A stretch of 64,000 nt of DNA from NCBI RefSeq assembly GCF_907164915.1, contig NC_061867.1, positions 51,029,852 to 51,093,851 of the forward strand, written 5' to 3'. Below the pieces are notes generated by a model. It ran no database searches. It was given only the letters and a program-made list of their open reading frames with translations, and had not been told where the DNA came from. A program made the position numbers and the translations under genes. Of the stretch, positions 33,855 through 47,196 are shown in pieces. The DNA comes from Impatiens glandulifera. Lineage: Eukaryota > Streptophyta > Magnoliopsida > Ericales > Balsaminaceae. Position 1 is the first letter of the stretch. Each line of letters opens with the position of its first letter.

Positions 33855-36800
33855 ATGACAAGATCCAATGTTGTTCATTTGTTATATATTCTCTTTGTCA
33901 TGTTTATTTCATCAATAATTGGGATCTCTTTTGAATCAGTTGATGAACAAAGAAAGGTATGCACAGTTTTATTACACACAATTTGTACACATGATCAATT
34001 AATAAACATTTTCTCACCATAACACTTTTGTTCATGAAACTATTAATATGGATATATTTTATTCTATTATGCCAATTTGAAAGATATTTGTACACTGATT
34101 TTTCTTACAAATATGAAAAAATCTTTTTGTAAATTTTTAGGTGCACATCGTTTATATGGGAAGTCTTCCGGAAGGGGAGTACTTAGCTCGAGACCACCAT
34201 GTTAGTTTGTTGCAAACATTAGGACATAACAAGATGTAAGTAGTTTATTTGTTTTACACCTTTATTATCATGTTTAATTATGACAAGGTTAGAGCTAGTT
34301 AGAACCTGAATTAGTCTTCAATTTTAAGCATTAGGAACATGAGCTCAAAACTACACTATGTAAAAGATTACATAAAACAAAACCATGAATGTTACAAGTG
34401 GCATCTTATTTTTAGTTTTACTATTATTGAAATTCAATTTTTGTATCACTCTTAAATGTAATAGTATGGTGGAGAGGACAATAATGAGAAGTTATACAAG
34501 AAGTTTTAATGGCTTTGTTGCAAATCTTACCTCACAAGAAGTATCAAAGCTTAAAAGTAAGTATTTTATATACAAATAAAAATCGAGGAATTATATTTAA
34601 TCATTATAATCCGTAAATTATCTTTATATCCTTTGTACAGCCATGAAAGGTGTTGTCACTGTTTTCATGAGTCGTCAATCCCAAACTCAGACCACAAGTT
34701 CTTGGGATTACATTGGTTTGTCCTTGCAAGTTTCTCGAAATCCAGTTGTTGAGGGCGATATCATAATTGGACACCTTGATAGCGGTGTGCTACCGGAGTC
34801 ACGTAGTTTCTTGGACCATGGTTTAGGCCCTATTCCTCCAAAATGGAAAGGGACATGTCTTGGTGGAAAAAATTTCACTTGTAATAAGTATGTGAACTTT
34901 CTTTTCTAGAATTTTGTCATTGTAATATAAGTTTTATGCATTATATCTAAGTATTTGTAATATTCTATCACAGAAAGTTGATTGGAGCAAGATTCTACAA
35001 CTTTGACGATGTCTCAGCAGAGGATTTAGATGGTCATGGGACTCACACAGCCTCTACCGCGGTTGGAAGGGAAGTGGAAAACGCCAATTTTTTGGGAATA
35101 GCAAATGGAACTGCTAGAGGAGGTGTCTCATCATCAAGGCTAGCTACATACAAAGTGTGTAGATTTACAACATGTCTTGACCATGATATATTGGCCGGAT
35201 TTGATGATGCCATTGCCGATAATGTTGACATTATCACTATCTCAATTAACTCTGAGTTTTCTCAAAACATTAGTGATAGTGTTGTTGCCATTGGCTCGTT
35301 TCATGCAATGGAGAAAAACATTTTAACAGTAAATTCTGCGGGAAACTATGGAATGTCAGGACTTGGATCAACAGCCAGTATTGCACCATGGGTATTCACA
35401 GTGGGAGCTAGTGCAGATAGATTAATCAACAACAAACTTGTCCTTCAAAATGACCGCACACTCATGGTAAGTATATATATTACTGTTTTTGTGATATATA
35501 TTTTTATAACTTTATTATAATTGGTAAATTGAAAGTAACAACAATATTTCTTTTATTCCTCATATTCAACATAACAATATATATTCATAATAAATTAAGA
35601 CTAATATATTTTGACCATTGTGTCTTATGATTTTGAATAGAGCGCATCGGTGAATGCTTTCGACATGAGCAACTACAGTAAATTAGTATATGGTAGAAGT
35701 TTGACGTCTTTTTGTGATGAATCAATTGCAGAGTAAATATTTCTAACTCTCTCTTATATAATAAATCACCCAAATACAAATTCAACTATTTACTTTTTAA
35801 CTAATTGTTTTAAATGAGTAAAAAGTTTTATATACTTCTCACATTTCTATTTTAAAATTAAAATCAGGCAATGCACATCTGAATGCGTAGATCCTCATTT
35901 GGTAAAAGGAAACGTCATGGTTTGTGATATTGGTGATTCTACAAGCTTAGATGTATTTTCAACCGCGGAAAGTGTTGGTGCAAGTGGTGTTATTCTTCGA
36001 ATGGGTGAATCAATAATACATGGTCCTAGAATCGTTCCTCTACCCACCGCGATATTGAATGAGGATGACTTTAATTATATTAAATCTTACCTCAAATCCA
36101 AAAAAGTTCATTCAGCACGCATAATGAAAAGTGAGATTCTTCCAAATCAAGCTCCTACGGTAGCTTATTTTTCCAGCAAAGGACCCAACACAATTTTACC
36201 ACAAATTTTTAAGGTAAAATATATAGTATTAATTTATTAAATATCACTAGGTCTGTTTTTTTTTTTTTTTTTTGTCATTTTTAACTCTCTTTAACTTAAT
36301 ATTTTGTATAAAATTTTCATGGTTTGCAGCCTGATATAAGTGCACCTGGAACAAATATTTTAGCGGCATTTCTTCCATCAAAGAATCCTTCATTCTACAT
36401 ATCAAATTCTAAAACATTTAAGACTAATTACACATTCATGAGTGGAACTTCTATGTCGTGTCCACATGTTGCTGGTGCAGTTGCTTATGTGAAATCAAAA
36501 CATCCCGATTGGTCTGCTTCTGCTATCAAATCCTCTATTATGACTACCGGTAATAAATTAATATATAAATTAATTCAATATGCATGCAAAGAACATCGAA
36601 TTGATTTATGATTAATTATGTTTATTTGTTTGACTGCTTAATTATAGCTCGGGACATGAACTTCGATTACAATTCAGATGCTGAACTAGGTTACGGGGCA
36701 GGATACATAAATCCAGTGGAAGCTGTAAATGCTGGACTCGTGTATGAGACAGACATAGAAGACTATTTCAAAATGTTTTGTGGTTTAGGTTCCGAAGGAG

Positions 36801-37192
36801 ATAAGTTGACAACTATGTTCAAAGGAAAAACAAAGTGTACAAATGATTATGGGACCGGAATGTCTCCAAAAGATCTCAATTATCCAGCAATGACATCATC
36901 GGTGCTTCAGAACTCAAACTTCACTATTAAATTTTCAAGAACTGTAACAAATGTTGGACATCCAAACTCCAGGTATCAGGTAAAAATCAATACGGAGAAT
37001 AACATGGTTCATGTTAATGTGGAGCCAAAAGTTCTCTCTTTCACTAATCTGAATGAGAAAAATTCTTTTAAGGTTACAGTTAGTGGACGATGGTTAAATC
37101 AAGATCATGTTTCTTGTTCTTTAATCTGGTTTGATGGTTCACATAGGGTTAAAAGTCCGATTCTCTTGTATCGATCGTCAATTGTTAATTAA
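33855..37192 (+). CDS. cucumisin-like subtilisin protease, copy C (complete, nine exons)
   Basis: Exons are 33855-33956, 34141-34235, 34465-34556, 34641-34887, 34974-35466, 35641-35732, 35868-36213, 36330-36549 and 36648-37192. They sum to 2232 nt, or 743 residues. Layout is as in copy B: signal peptide, I9 prodomain, Asp143 ([11 protein letters not shown]), His200 (DGHGTHTAS), Asn303 (SAGNYG), PA-like insert, Ser530 ([12 protein letters not shown]) and fnIII-like C-terminus. A three-residue insertion (KCTNDYGTG against KCTNGTG) and one extra C-terminal Asn explain the length difference. Exons 7-8 and the second half of exon 5 are closest to copy A; most of exon 9 is closest to copy B. No stops or frameshifts are visible, so it is probably functional; the substrate is unknown. 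Confidence 0.93.
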
Positions 37193-38003
37193 TTGATGGA
37201 AGTTGAGCTAGATCATTCCATAACTCCAATAAATTCCTACTAATAAAAGATTTAATTGTTATTTAAAATAGACATATCTTAATTAATGTTTTTTATTTGT
37301 TGTATTTTTTTCATTTTTAATAATTTTATTTTGCCAAATTAGTATGATGCACATAATATTGACACTACAAACTAACAAAAATGCCAAATTAATTAAATTA
37401 TTCAAATAATAATAAGAGAAAATAGAAATTATATATAATAATCCATAATTTGTTTTAAACCTATATATACAACATGCATGAATGAAGAAGTTAAAAAGAT
37501 GAATGTTCACACCTTTTTTAACCTAAAAATGCATCTGTCAATATTTGGAGATTAATCCATGGAGATTCTTAAAGGAGGATACTCTTTTCTTAATCATGCT
37601 TTAAAGCTTTATATATGTTGTACAGATAGTTTAATATGTTTTGCAGCTTTCATTCTTCTTCGTTTTTCCGTTTTCTTGCTTTCTTTCATCTAATTGTGTT
37701 CTTGATATCGTGTTAACGTTGGATCTACTCAACCATCTTTACATTCTTAGTCACCTTAAACATTATTAACTCATGCTTTAGGAGTTTTTGCAAAAAGATC
37801 TCTTGACAAGATAGATGATAGGAGTAGATCATTTTGCATTTTTGTAAAAATATTTGCTGCCTTTGTTCTTTTTCAGACAAGTAACATCCTTTGTTTGCAA
37901 TTTTTTCATAAGTTAAAGAGAAATCCACTGAAATTTTAATTTTGAAAAATAGAGTAGAGATATGAGTTTTGTTGGTGTTTTGATTATGAAAAAAAATAAG
38001 GTG
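37193..38003. other. 3' flank of subtilase C
   Basis: It contains an AATAAAAGA signal near 37242 and then non-coding DNA collinear with 2940-4240 beyond copy A, minus the insertion at 3203-3497. Similarity fades near 37920, shortly before the Copia insertion. No gene is seen. Confidence 0.55.
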
Positions 38004-38008
38004 AAAAG

Positions 38009-38319
38009 TGTTAGAATCAAACCACAATAAACGAGGATAAAAGCGAAAAGAAGAACGAACACCAAGATTACGTGAAAAACTCTTTACGGGTGAAAAACCA
38101 CGGGCAGAATAGAATGTTTCACTATATCGAAGATTGTACAAATTTTGGTGGACAATGTAAAAAATGAATAAGAGAAAAGACGACTGTATTCTCTATATAT
38201 TGTCTAACCCTAAAATATGATGTAAATTAAAAGGAGGCCAAACCCATTAAGACTACAGGTCCATACAGTGCGGGCAAAACCCGCTAACCCAACAAGAATT
38301 CGGGCCACAAACTCTAACA
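38009..38319 (-). repeat. 3' LTR of Copia 1
   Basis: It is a 311-bp direct repeat of 42376-42684, with TGTTAGAATC...CTCTAACA ends and scattered substitutions and 1-bp indels between the two copies. Confidence 0.9.
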
Positions 38320-38403
38320 ATCTCCACCTTGAAACGAAATCCAATCTTTGATATCATAACCACAAAATCAAACCTCTTCCACCAAAGCCCTTAAGGACAT
38401 AAC

Positions 38404-41400
38404 TCAGCAATGAAGACCAACTAGGTTCAAGCAATGCTCAAACTTGGTAATAGGAAGTGACTTGGTCATCATATCTGCAGGATTATTGTGTGTACTCACC
38501 TTGCTCACAACAATATCACCACGAGCAATCACATCACGCACAAAATGATACCGTACATCAATGTGCTTAGTCCTCTCGTGAAACATCTGATCCTTTGTCA
38601 GAAAAATAACACTCTAGCTATCACAAAAGATTGTAGAAATCTGCAAATCATCACTAAGTTCGCCAAACAAGCCTTTCATCCAAATTGCTTCTTTGCAAGC
38701 TTCTGTAATCGCGATGTACTATGCCTTTGTAGTAGACAAAGCAACTATAGCCTGCAACATAGCCTTCCAACTAATAGCGCAACCACCAACACAAAAAATG
38801 TAACCAGACAGTTATCTTCTCTTATCAAGATCTCCAGCGTAATCTGAATCAACGTAACCGACAACTCTATCTCTACTTTTCCCAAACTGTAAACAAACAT
38901 CAGTAGAACCACATAAGTATCTGAGAATCCACTGAACTGCTTTCCAATGTTCCTTACCAGGGTTTGTCATATATCTACTAACAACACTAACTGCATATGC
39001 TAAGTCATGTCGTGAACAAACCATAGCATACATAAGGGAGCCAACGACACTAGAGTGTGGAACTCGCGACATATAATCATCATCACTATCTGACTGTGGT
39101 GACAAAGTAGACGAAAGTCTAAAATGAGCAGCTAGTGGAGTACTTACCGGCTTGGCACTTTGCATGTTAAACCTACTAAGGACTTTTTCAATGTACCTAT
39201 TTTGACTTATGTACAATTTACCAGCCGGTCGATCTCTAAGAATCTCCATTCCAAGCATTTTTTTGTTGCACCTAAATCTTTCATCTCAAACTCGCTACTC
39301 AACTGTGCTTTCACCTTTTGACCTCTCTTTGATCTTTAGCGGCAATTAGCATATTGTCAACATACAACAACAGGTAAACGAACGACCCATCATCACATAC
39401 TTTAAAGTAGACACAACTATCGTAACTTCTCCTCCTGAAATCATGAGTGGTCATAAATGTATCGAATCTCTTATACCACTGTATTGGTGACTGTTTCAAA
39501 CCATAAATAGACTTTTTCAGCTGACATACGTAGTCCTCCTTTCCTAAGGCTACGAATCCCTCTGGTTGCTGCATGTAGATGTCTTCCTCAATTTCTCCAT
39601 GTAAGAATGCAGTTTTTACATCTAACTGCTCAAGCTCAAGATTGTGAAATGCCACAATACCTAGTAAAGCCCGAATAGAACTGTGCTTCACAACTGGAGA
39701 AAATACTTAAGTAAAATCAACACCTGGAGTTTGACTATATCCTTTTGCAACAAGTCTGGCTTTATACCTAGATTCTTCAACTCCCATCGTACCTTCCTTT
39801 CTCTTATACACCCATTTGCAGCGAACAACCTTCTTGCTCTTTGGTAGCTTCACTAGATCCCATGTAGCATTCTTGTGAAGCGATTTCATCTCTTTCTGCA
39901 TAGCGATCATCCACGTGCCAGAGTTTTCACATGTAACCTCTTTTGAATACGTCGCGGGTTCTTCTTCTAAATCAATCTCTTCAGTCACATTTAATGCATA
40001 CGCAACTAAATCAGCCTCTGCATATCTCTCAGGGCGTGTAATTTCTCTACGAGGCCTATTTTTAGCAATTGAATGTTGTGGAGGTTCTTCTAAGGAGCTA
40101 GCACCATCCATAGAAACTGGAATGGGCTCTAGAGTTTGCTCAGGTGTAGATTTCAACTCAATCTCAAGCTCCACATCAATACTTAACTTCTGTTGATTTC
40201 CCTCGGAGGGAGTTGAAGACGGAGACCCCTGAAGCATGCTAGTCTCATCAAAAACAATATCTCTATTGATGACGACTTTACTAGTCTCAGGACACCACAA
40301 CTTGTATCCCTTCACACCTTGCTTGAACCCTATGAACACACACTTCACCGAACGAGGCTCTAACTTCCCATTATCCACATGAACATACGCAGGACATCTG
40401 AAAATTTTTAAATTAAAATAACTAGCAGGAGAACCAGTCCATACCTCTTGTGGAGTTTTCTTATCAATAACAGTCGAAGGAGAGCGATTAACGAGATGAC
40501 ATGCATACGCAACGGTCTTAGCCCAAAACGACATCGGTAGCCCAGCATTAAGGCGCATACAATGCACCTTCTCCATCAAAGTCTTATTCATCCTCTCTAC
40601 AACTCCATTCTGTTGAGGATTATGTCGAACTGTATGATGCCTCACAATACCTTCAGTTCTACATAAAGTATTAAACTTATAAGAACAAAACTCTAAACCG
40701 TTATCAGTTCGGAGATGCTTCACTTACCTCCATGTCTTCTTATCAATCATTAACTTCCACTCTTTAAAGGTAGAAAACACGTCACTCTTTTGTTTCAAAA
40801 AGAATGCTCAAACCTTCCTGGAGAAATCATCTATAATAGTCAACACATAGAACGCACCACCTTTAGATGGAACTCTAGAAGGCCCCCAAAAATCAGAATG
40901 AAAGTAGTTTAGTGTCCCCCTCGTATTATGAATAGCAGCCGAGAACCTAACTCTTTTCTGCTTACCAAAAACGCAGTGTTCACAAAACTTCAGCTTCGTA
41001 ATACCCTGCACATCGAGAAGCCCTCTCTTGTTCAATTCGACCATGCCATTCTCATTCATGGGACCTAGACGCATGTGCCATAATCTTGTAGCATCGGAAT
41101 CAAACATAGACGAACTAGCAACAACAACATCACCTGTAATCGTAGAGCCTTGCAGAACATATAAATTGGTAGTTTTCCTGAGTCCCTTCATCACAACAAG
41201 AGACCCCTTGTTGACCTTCACAACTCCACCTTCACCGGTGTATTTGTACCCTTTAGAATCAAGAATACTCAATGAGATCAGATTTCTCTTCATGTCAGGA
41301 ACGTGCCTTACATCACCAAGTGTTCGAATAGTGCCATCAAACATCTTAACTCTAACCGTACCAATACCAGCAATTCTGCAAGATGCATTATTACCCATCA

Positions 41401-42334
41401 CAATGGTACCTCTAGAGACCACTTCATATGTAGAGAACCAATCCCGATTAGGACACATATGAAACGTGCATCCAGAATCAAGAATCCATTTGTCGCTCTA
41501 TTTCGAATAAATATCAGACGTAACGAGAAGTTCTCCATCATTGTACTTTTCAGCAATATCAGCTTCGCCATATTTCTCTAGTTGATTGCTCTTATGATCC
41601 TCACAAGCCCTTTTATTTTTATTCTGTAACTTATAACACTCAACAACAATATGGCCTTTCTTCTTGTAGTTCCCTGTTCTTGGATTTTGACCTACCACGG
41701 TTATTGCTGCTAGAATACCTCTCCTGTTGTCTGCCTCGTGCAACAAGGCCTTCATCCATGTTATCTGAATCAAAGAGTTTATGCATTTTCTCTTTCGAGA
41801 AGAGTGCATCATAAACCTCATCTAGAGTCAAAGTCTCACGACTATAGAGGATGGTATCTCTAAAATTAGCATACGAAGGAGGTAGTGAACACAATAATAT
41901 CAGCCCTAAATCTTCTTCATCGTACTTAACCTCCATAGATTCCAAATTAGAGATTATTTCTTTAAAAACAGTTAAGTGATTTTCTAAAGACGTACCGTCA
42001 GACATACGTTGGGAATAAAAGTGTTGCTTCAAGTGTAGCTTGTTAGTCAGCGTTTTCGTCATACATAATTGCTCCAATCTTAGCCAGAGCGCAGAAGCTG
42101 TTTTTTCCTTCAAACAGTCTTGAAGAATCGCGATAGATGCAGATAAATCTGCGATAGAGCCTTACGATCCGCTCGTTGCTTTTCTTCAATAGTCCACAAA
42201 GACGACATCCTGTCAGCGCCATATAGCGCATCTTCTAGATCCATCTGTGCCAAAATAGCTCGCATCTTCACTTTTCATAACGAAAATTTGGTGTTACGAT
42301 CCAGCAGCGGAATATCGTATTTCATAGTAGTCAT
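38404..42334 (-). pseudogene. Copia 1 gag-pol polyprotein, broken
   Basis: On the - strand it starts at ATG 42334. Gag passes through WLRLEQLCMTKTLTNKLHLK and LILLCSLPPSYANFRDTI. A zinc-knuckle remnant (KKKGHIVVECYK) has lost a Cys. The pre-integrase region and integrase (HLRTDNGLEFCS, PQQNGVVERMN) follow, covering about 41458-39960. RT covers about 39960-39311 (LDVKTAFLHGEIEEDIYMQQ, LLLYVDNML, where YVDD is expected). RNase H covers about 39258-38404 ([26 protein letters not shown]). Open stretches of up to 338 codons survive, but several frameshifts and stops break the frame. The YVDN box should inactivate RT. Confidence 0.88.
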
Positions 42335-42360
42335 GACCAAAAATAAAACAAACAAATTTG

Positions 42361-42372
42361 GCTCTGATACCA
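42361..42372 (-). promoter_or_regulatory. primer-binding site of Copia 1 (initiator tRNA-Met type)
   Basis: On the - strand it reads TGGTATCAGAGC, the usual plant Copia site complementary to initiator tRNA-Met. It lies three bases inside the 5' LTR. Confidence 0.9.
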
Positions 42373-42375
42373 ATT

Positions 42376-42684
42376 TTTTAGAATCAAACCACAATAAACG
42401 AGGATAAAAGCGAAAAGAAGAACGAACACCAATATTACGTGGAAAACCCTTTACGGGTGAAAAAACACGGGCAGAAGAGAATGTTTCACTATATCAAAGA
42501 TTGAATAAATTTTGGTGGACAACGTAAAAACTAAATAAGAGAAAAGACGGTTGTATTCTCTATATATTGTCTATCCCTAAAATATGATGTAAATTAAAAA
42601 GGGGCCAAACCCATTAAGACTACAGGTCCATACAATGCGGGCAAAGCCCGCTGACCCAACAGAATTCGGGCCAAAACTCTAACA
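42376..42684 (-). repeat. 5' LTR of Copia 1
   Basis: It matches 38009-38319. The first two bases on the + strand are TT instead of TG; the other end CTCTAACA is intact. Confidence 0.9.
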
Positions 42685-42942
42685 AAAAGAAAAAGATAGA
42701 AGACGAAATTAAAATTACAAGATATAACACCATACAGCGATTAGGCAAGCATGGGGTGAGTTTTCAGACTAATATTGTATTTTACATTTTTTTAAAAAAA
42801 TAAAATAAAAAATATATATATTTTTCTCGAAGGACCGTCGGAACTCCGATGCAGATGGTGACGTGTGGCCTCCAACGCCGGAACGGAGGCGAACGCAGCA
42901 CTGAGTCAACCATACGAGTTTAAGGCATAGTCAACCCAAAAC

Positions 42943-43212
42943 TGTTGGTGCAGAAAATATTATAACTAAGAAAATAGGATTTTATTGATAGAAATCTTAA
43001 GTAACTACACCTCACTTAATTTTGATATGTAAAAACTAATGAGTGAACCTAAATTTAAAGGATAAAGTAGAAGGATCTAGAACTTAAAATAAATACAATT
43101 AAACAATGCATCTTTTGAGCTTCATCTTCCTTCACGCTTCATCTTCAACTCTTGAGTTTCACCATCACATTAAATGTTTTCCAAGATTATTAATTATTTA
43201 TTATTTTTAACA
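42943..43212 (-). repeat. 3' LTR of Copia 2
   Basis: It is a 270-bp repeat of 47197-47463. By hand I count about 11 substitutions and two small indels (3 and 6 bp). Confidence 0.92.
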
Positions 43213-43218
43213 CCCCTC

Positions 43219-46200
43219 TTAATTAGTAATCTTGAGTTTCTTCTTGAATTTGTCGAACTTGTCAATCGTGACGGCTTTGGTCATGATATCTGCTGGTTGA
43301 TCCTCCGTCTTTATAAACATCATGGAAATTACTTCTTGAGTAACCAAATCTCGAATAAAATGATGTCGTAGTTCAATATGTTTGGACCGAGCATGAAAAA
43401 CAGGATTCTTTGTCATTGCAATAGCTGACATATTGTCACAATGAATAATTGTCGGCTCACATTGTTCAAACTTCATGTCCTTTAAAATTCTTTGAAGCCA
43501 AACAGCTTCACATGTTGCATCAGTACATGCTATATACTCTACTTCGGCTGATGACAATGCCACGGATTTCTGTTTTCTTGAGCTCCATGATGTTACATTT
43601 GATCCAAGACAAAAGATATAACCGGAGGTACTTTTTCGATCATCAATCGAGCCTGCCCAATCACTATTTGTATACCCAACCAACTTACATTCATTTTCCT
43701 TTTTGAATTCAATGCCTTGAGTTTTTGTGCCTTTTAGATATCTAAGGATTCTTTTTGCGGCTGTAAAATGAATTTGACTTGGCTCATTCAAAAATCTAGA
43801 AAGCAAGTTTGCCGAATGTGTGATATCTGGTCTTGTGTTGAGATAGATTAAGAAACCAATCAACTTTCTATAACTAGTTGAGTCAGCTTTCTCACCGTCG
43901 TCGTTAACTTGAAATTTTTCATTCAACGCCATAGGAGTGGAGAGGGGCTTGCATTGACTCATATTGAATTTCTTGAGCAAATCTTCAATATATTTTTCTT
44001 GAGATAGAAAGATTTTTCCTGGACTTTGATTAACTTGTATACCAAGAAAATATTTCATTAGTCCCAAGTCTGTCATCTCAAATTCTTTCATCATTTGATT
44101 CTTGAAGTCTGCCACCATAGCTTTGTTTGTTCCAAAATAGATGAGATCATCTACATATAAACATACAATCAAGAAATCTTTGTCAATAGTCTTCACATAG
44201 AGAGATGATTCACTTGTACTTCGATTAAAGCTTTTCTTGATGAAATAGCTATTGATTTTGCTGTTCCACGCTCGGGGTGCCTGCTTTAACCCATACAATG
44301 CCTTTTTTAGTTGATAAAATTTCTTCTCTTTTTCTTTGATCTCAAAACCTTCGGGTTGCTCAACATACACCTCTTCTTGAATTTCTCCATTTAGAAAAGT
44401 TGATTTTACATCAAGTTGAAATATATTTACCTCCAACTGAGCTGCAATGGCTACACAAGTACAGATTGTCTCTATTCTTGCAACAGGAGCATAAGTTTCT
44501 AAGAAGTCAACTCCCGGTTGTTGAGAATAACCCTTTTCGAAAAGTCGAGCTTTATGTTTTTGAATCAAACCATCCTCACTGTACTTTACTTTGTAGACTC
44601 ATTTTAAACTAATAGTTTTCTTTCCATCTGGCAAGTCCACGAGTTCCCATGTTGAATTTTTCTCAATTGTATATAACTCATCTTTCATTGCTTTTTGCCA
44701 ATATTCTTTTTGAGAAGCTTCTTGGAATGATTGTGGCTCACAAGAAAATAATTCAAACTCAATTTCATCATAAATGTCTTGAACCATTCGGGTCTTTCTT
44801 AGAGGACGATCTGAATCAGATTCTGAGTCTTGTGTAGAAGGTTGAGATGAGCTAGCTTGGGATGTACTAGTTTGGGATGCAATTGGATCAGTAAATGGTT
44901 GTGATCCCAAGTCTTTAACTTCTTTCCCCTTCCAATTCCAAATAGCTTTTTCATCGAAAACAACATCTCGAGATACAATAATTTTGTTGGTCAATGGATT
45001 CATCAATCGATATCCCTTGGATTCATCACTATAGCCAATGAACACAAGTTTTTGGCCTTTCTCTTCAAACGTCTTCTGACTTTGAGATGGGATTAGAGCA
45101 TAAGCAATACTCCCAAATATTTTAAAATGATCAATGACGGGCTTTTTATCATACCAAGCTTCAAATGGAGTCTTATTTCTGACTGCTTTGGTTGGTGATC
45201 GATTGAGAATATATATAGCTGTGTGAACAGCTTCGGCCCAATATAGATTTGGAATTCTCTTTCCTTTCAGCATGCTTCTTGCTATCTCTACAATTGTACG
45301 GTTTTTCCGTTCAGCTACGCTGTTTTGTTGTGGAGATCTACTGATGGTTAATTGACTTTTGATACCATTATCTTTGCATTATTCCGTAAAGGAATTTGAG
45401 AGATATTCTCCTCCACGATCAGTTCTCAAGTACTTCATTATATGACCACTTTCCTTTTCAACTAGAGACTTGAATCGTAAGAAAATAGAAAAGGCTTCGG
45501 ACTTTTGATTAATGAAATAAATCCACATCATTCTTGTATAATCATCAACAAAAAGAATGAAATACATCTTATTTCCAGGAGTAGGAGTTTGCATCGGGCC
45601 ACATATATCAGAATGGACAAGTTCAAGTGGTCCTTTTGCTCGTCATGTAGTTTTGGGAAATGGGAGCTTGTGCATCTTTCCATAAATACAACCTTCACAT
45701 ATATCATTCATCACTTGAATAGAAGGAAGTTCAACCACCATATTTTTCTCTTTTAGCAACTGAAGTCCCCGTTGATTTAGATGACCATATCGAAGATACC
45801 AAAGTTTATACAAATCTTCATTTTCCACTTTTAATGCACAATCACTTTTCAATGAAAACGTGAGAGAAAAAGTCTTATCTTTTATTTTGACAGTTGCCAC
45901 AACCACATTCTTCTTTTTGTCAAATATTTTGCAACTTCCATCATCAAAATATACCGAGAAGTCCTTCTTAATAAGTTGTCCAATACTAAGAAGATTATAT
46001 GAAGTATTAGGGACATATAGAACATCCGTGATAAGCTTTTTGTTACCTCCCGAAGTTGGAACATCAATGGTTCCTTTTCCATTCGCATCTTGATAAGAAC
46101 CATCTCCAAGAACAACAGTTGAAGTAATATTTGAGTTGAGCTCCACAAACATATCTTTATTGCTTGTCATATGGTTGCTAGAACCGCTATCAAGATACCA

Positions 46201-47157
46201 TCGACTTTTTGACTTCTCTTCACCATTTAGAGAAACAAACATAACGTCATAATCTTCTTTCACAAATTTTGCATCATCTTCTTTCTTCTCCTGATTTTGA
46301 AATCGACAATCACTTTGAGAATGATTAGGGATTTTGCATCTTTTGCATTTGAAATAACAATCTTTTGACTCATGATTTGATTTCTTGCAAATGGTACACG
46401 AATAAGAATCACTTGATTGTTGTGGTGTTTTACCTTTCCAACCGAACGTCTTCTCATTTTTCTTACCAAATTTGTTGTGATGACTTCTTGAAAAAGCTTC
46501 TGGTACTTGCTTGGATTTGAAGGCTTGATCAGTTGATGGAGTACAAGAGTGATTAATTCTTTGCTTATATGCTAGAAGAGATCCAGTCAACTCATATATT
46601 GTCATCTTGGAAAGTCTTTTGATTCTTCAATCGCAGCAGCAACATGATCGAACTTTTGAGGAAGGCTTCGAAGAACCTTTTCAACAACCTTTTTATCTTT
46701 GATTTCATCTCCGCTGTTTTTTATTTGATTGATAATAGTGGAAACACGAGAAGAAAAATCTTGTACCTTTTCTCGAGCCTCCATCTTTAGATTGTCAAAA
46801 TCTTTCCATAAGGCTTGGAGTTTTAATGCAATTGTTTTCTCTGTACCTTGAAATTCCTGTTTCAATATCACCCAAGCATCTTGAGCCTTTTTTACTCCAA
46901 AAATACGAGGGAATATAGTTTTCCCAACTCCTTGTTGAATATAGCGCAAAGCTAGTGCATCTCGTTTTTTGAGATCCTTTTAAATTTCTCGTATCCTTCG
47001 TCGTCTTCATCGGGCACATCGAGTTCTTCTTCATCTATCATATCCCAAAGACCTAGGGATATGAAAAATGTTTCCATTTGGCTGCTCCAGAATTCATAGA
47101 ATTCGTCTTCAAAGATAGAAATTTGATTTGGAGAGTATGAGAATAGAGTGAATGACA
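43219..47157 (-). pseudogene. Copia 2 gag-pol polyprotein, nearly complete but broken
   Basis: On the - strand it starts at ATG 47157. Gag (UBN2-like; LQALWKDFDNLKMEA, VLRSLPQKFDHVAAAIEESK) covers about 47157-46450. Two CCHC zinc knuckles follow (CTICKKSNHESKDC, CKRCKIPNHSQSDC). The protease motif is YLDSGSSNHM (about 46180). Pre-integrase and integrase cover about 45790-45200 (LRTDRGGEYLS). An uninterrupted 449-codon stretch (44568-43219) holds RT with an intact YVDDL box (LDVKSTFLNGEIQEEVYVEQ) and RNase H (GYTNSDWAGSIDDRKSTSGY, PADIMTKAV). Lesions are frameshifts near 46985 and 46605 and stops near 45642, 45378 and 44598. The first and third of these stops replace Trp codons. It is non-functional as it stands. 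Confidence 0.9.
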
Positions 47158-47180
47158 TTTCAATATTGAAACGTAACCTT

Positions 47181-47192
47181 GCTCTGATACCA
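47181..47192 (-). promoter_or_regulatory. primer-binding site of Copia 2 (initiator tRNA-Met type)
   Basis: On the - strand it reads TGGTATCAGAGC, four bases inside the 5' LTR. Confidence 0.9.
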
Positions 47193-47196
47193 AATT

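Larger units (their letters stand above)
38009..42684 (-). mobile_element. Copia LTR retrotransposon 1 (TNT1-94-like), with target duplication
   Basis: LTRs are at 38009-38319 and 42376-42684. The left one starts TGTTAGAATCAAACC and ends CTCTAACA. A 5-bp direct repeat AAAAG flanks the element (38004-38008 and 42685-42689). The primer site TGGTATCAGAGC is at 42361-42372 on the - strand. The outer TG of the right LTR is TT, a point change at a terminus. Internal polyprotein order is gag, protease, integrase, RT, RNase H. It is inserted in the 3' flank of subtilase C. Confidence 0.92.

Noticed and set aside
41028..41462. 144-codon + strand open frame in Copia 1
   Set aside because: Antisense of the protease and pre-integrase region of the - strand polyprotein.
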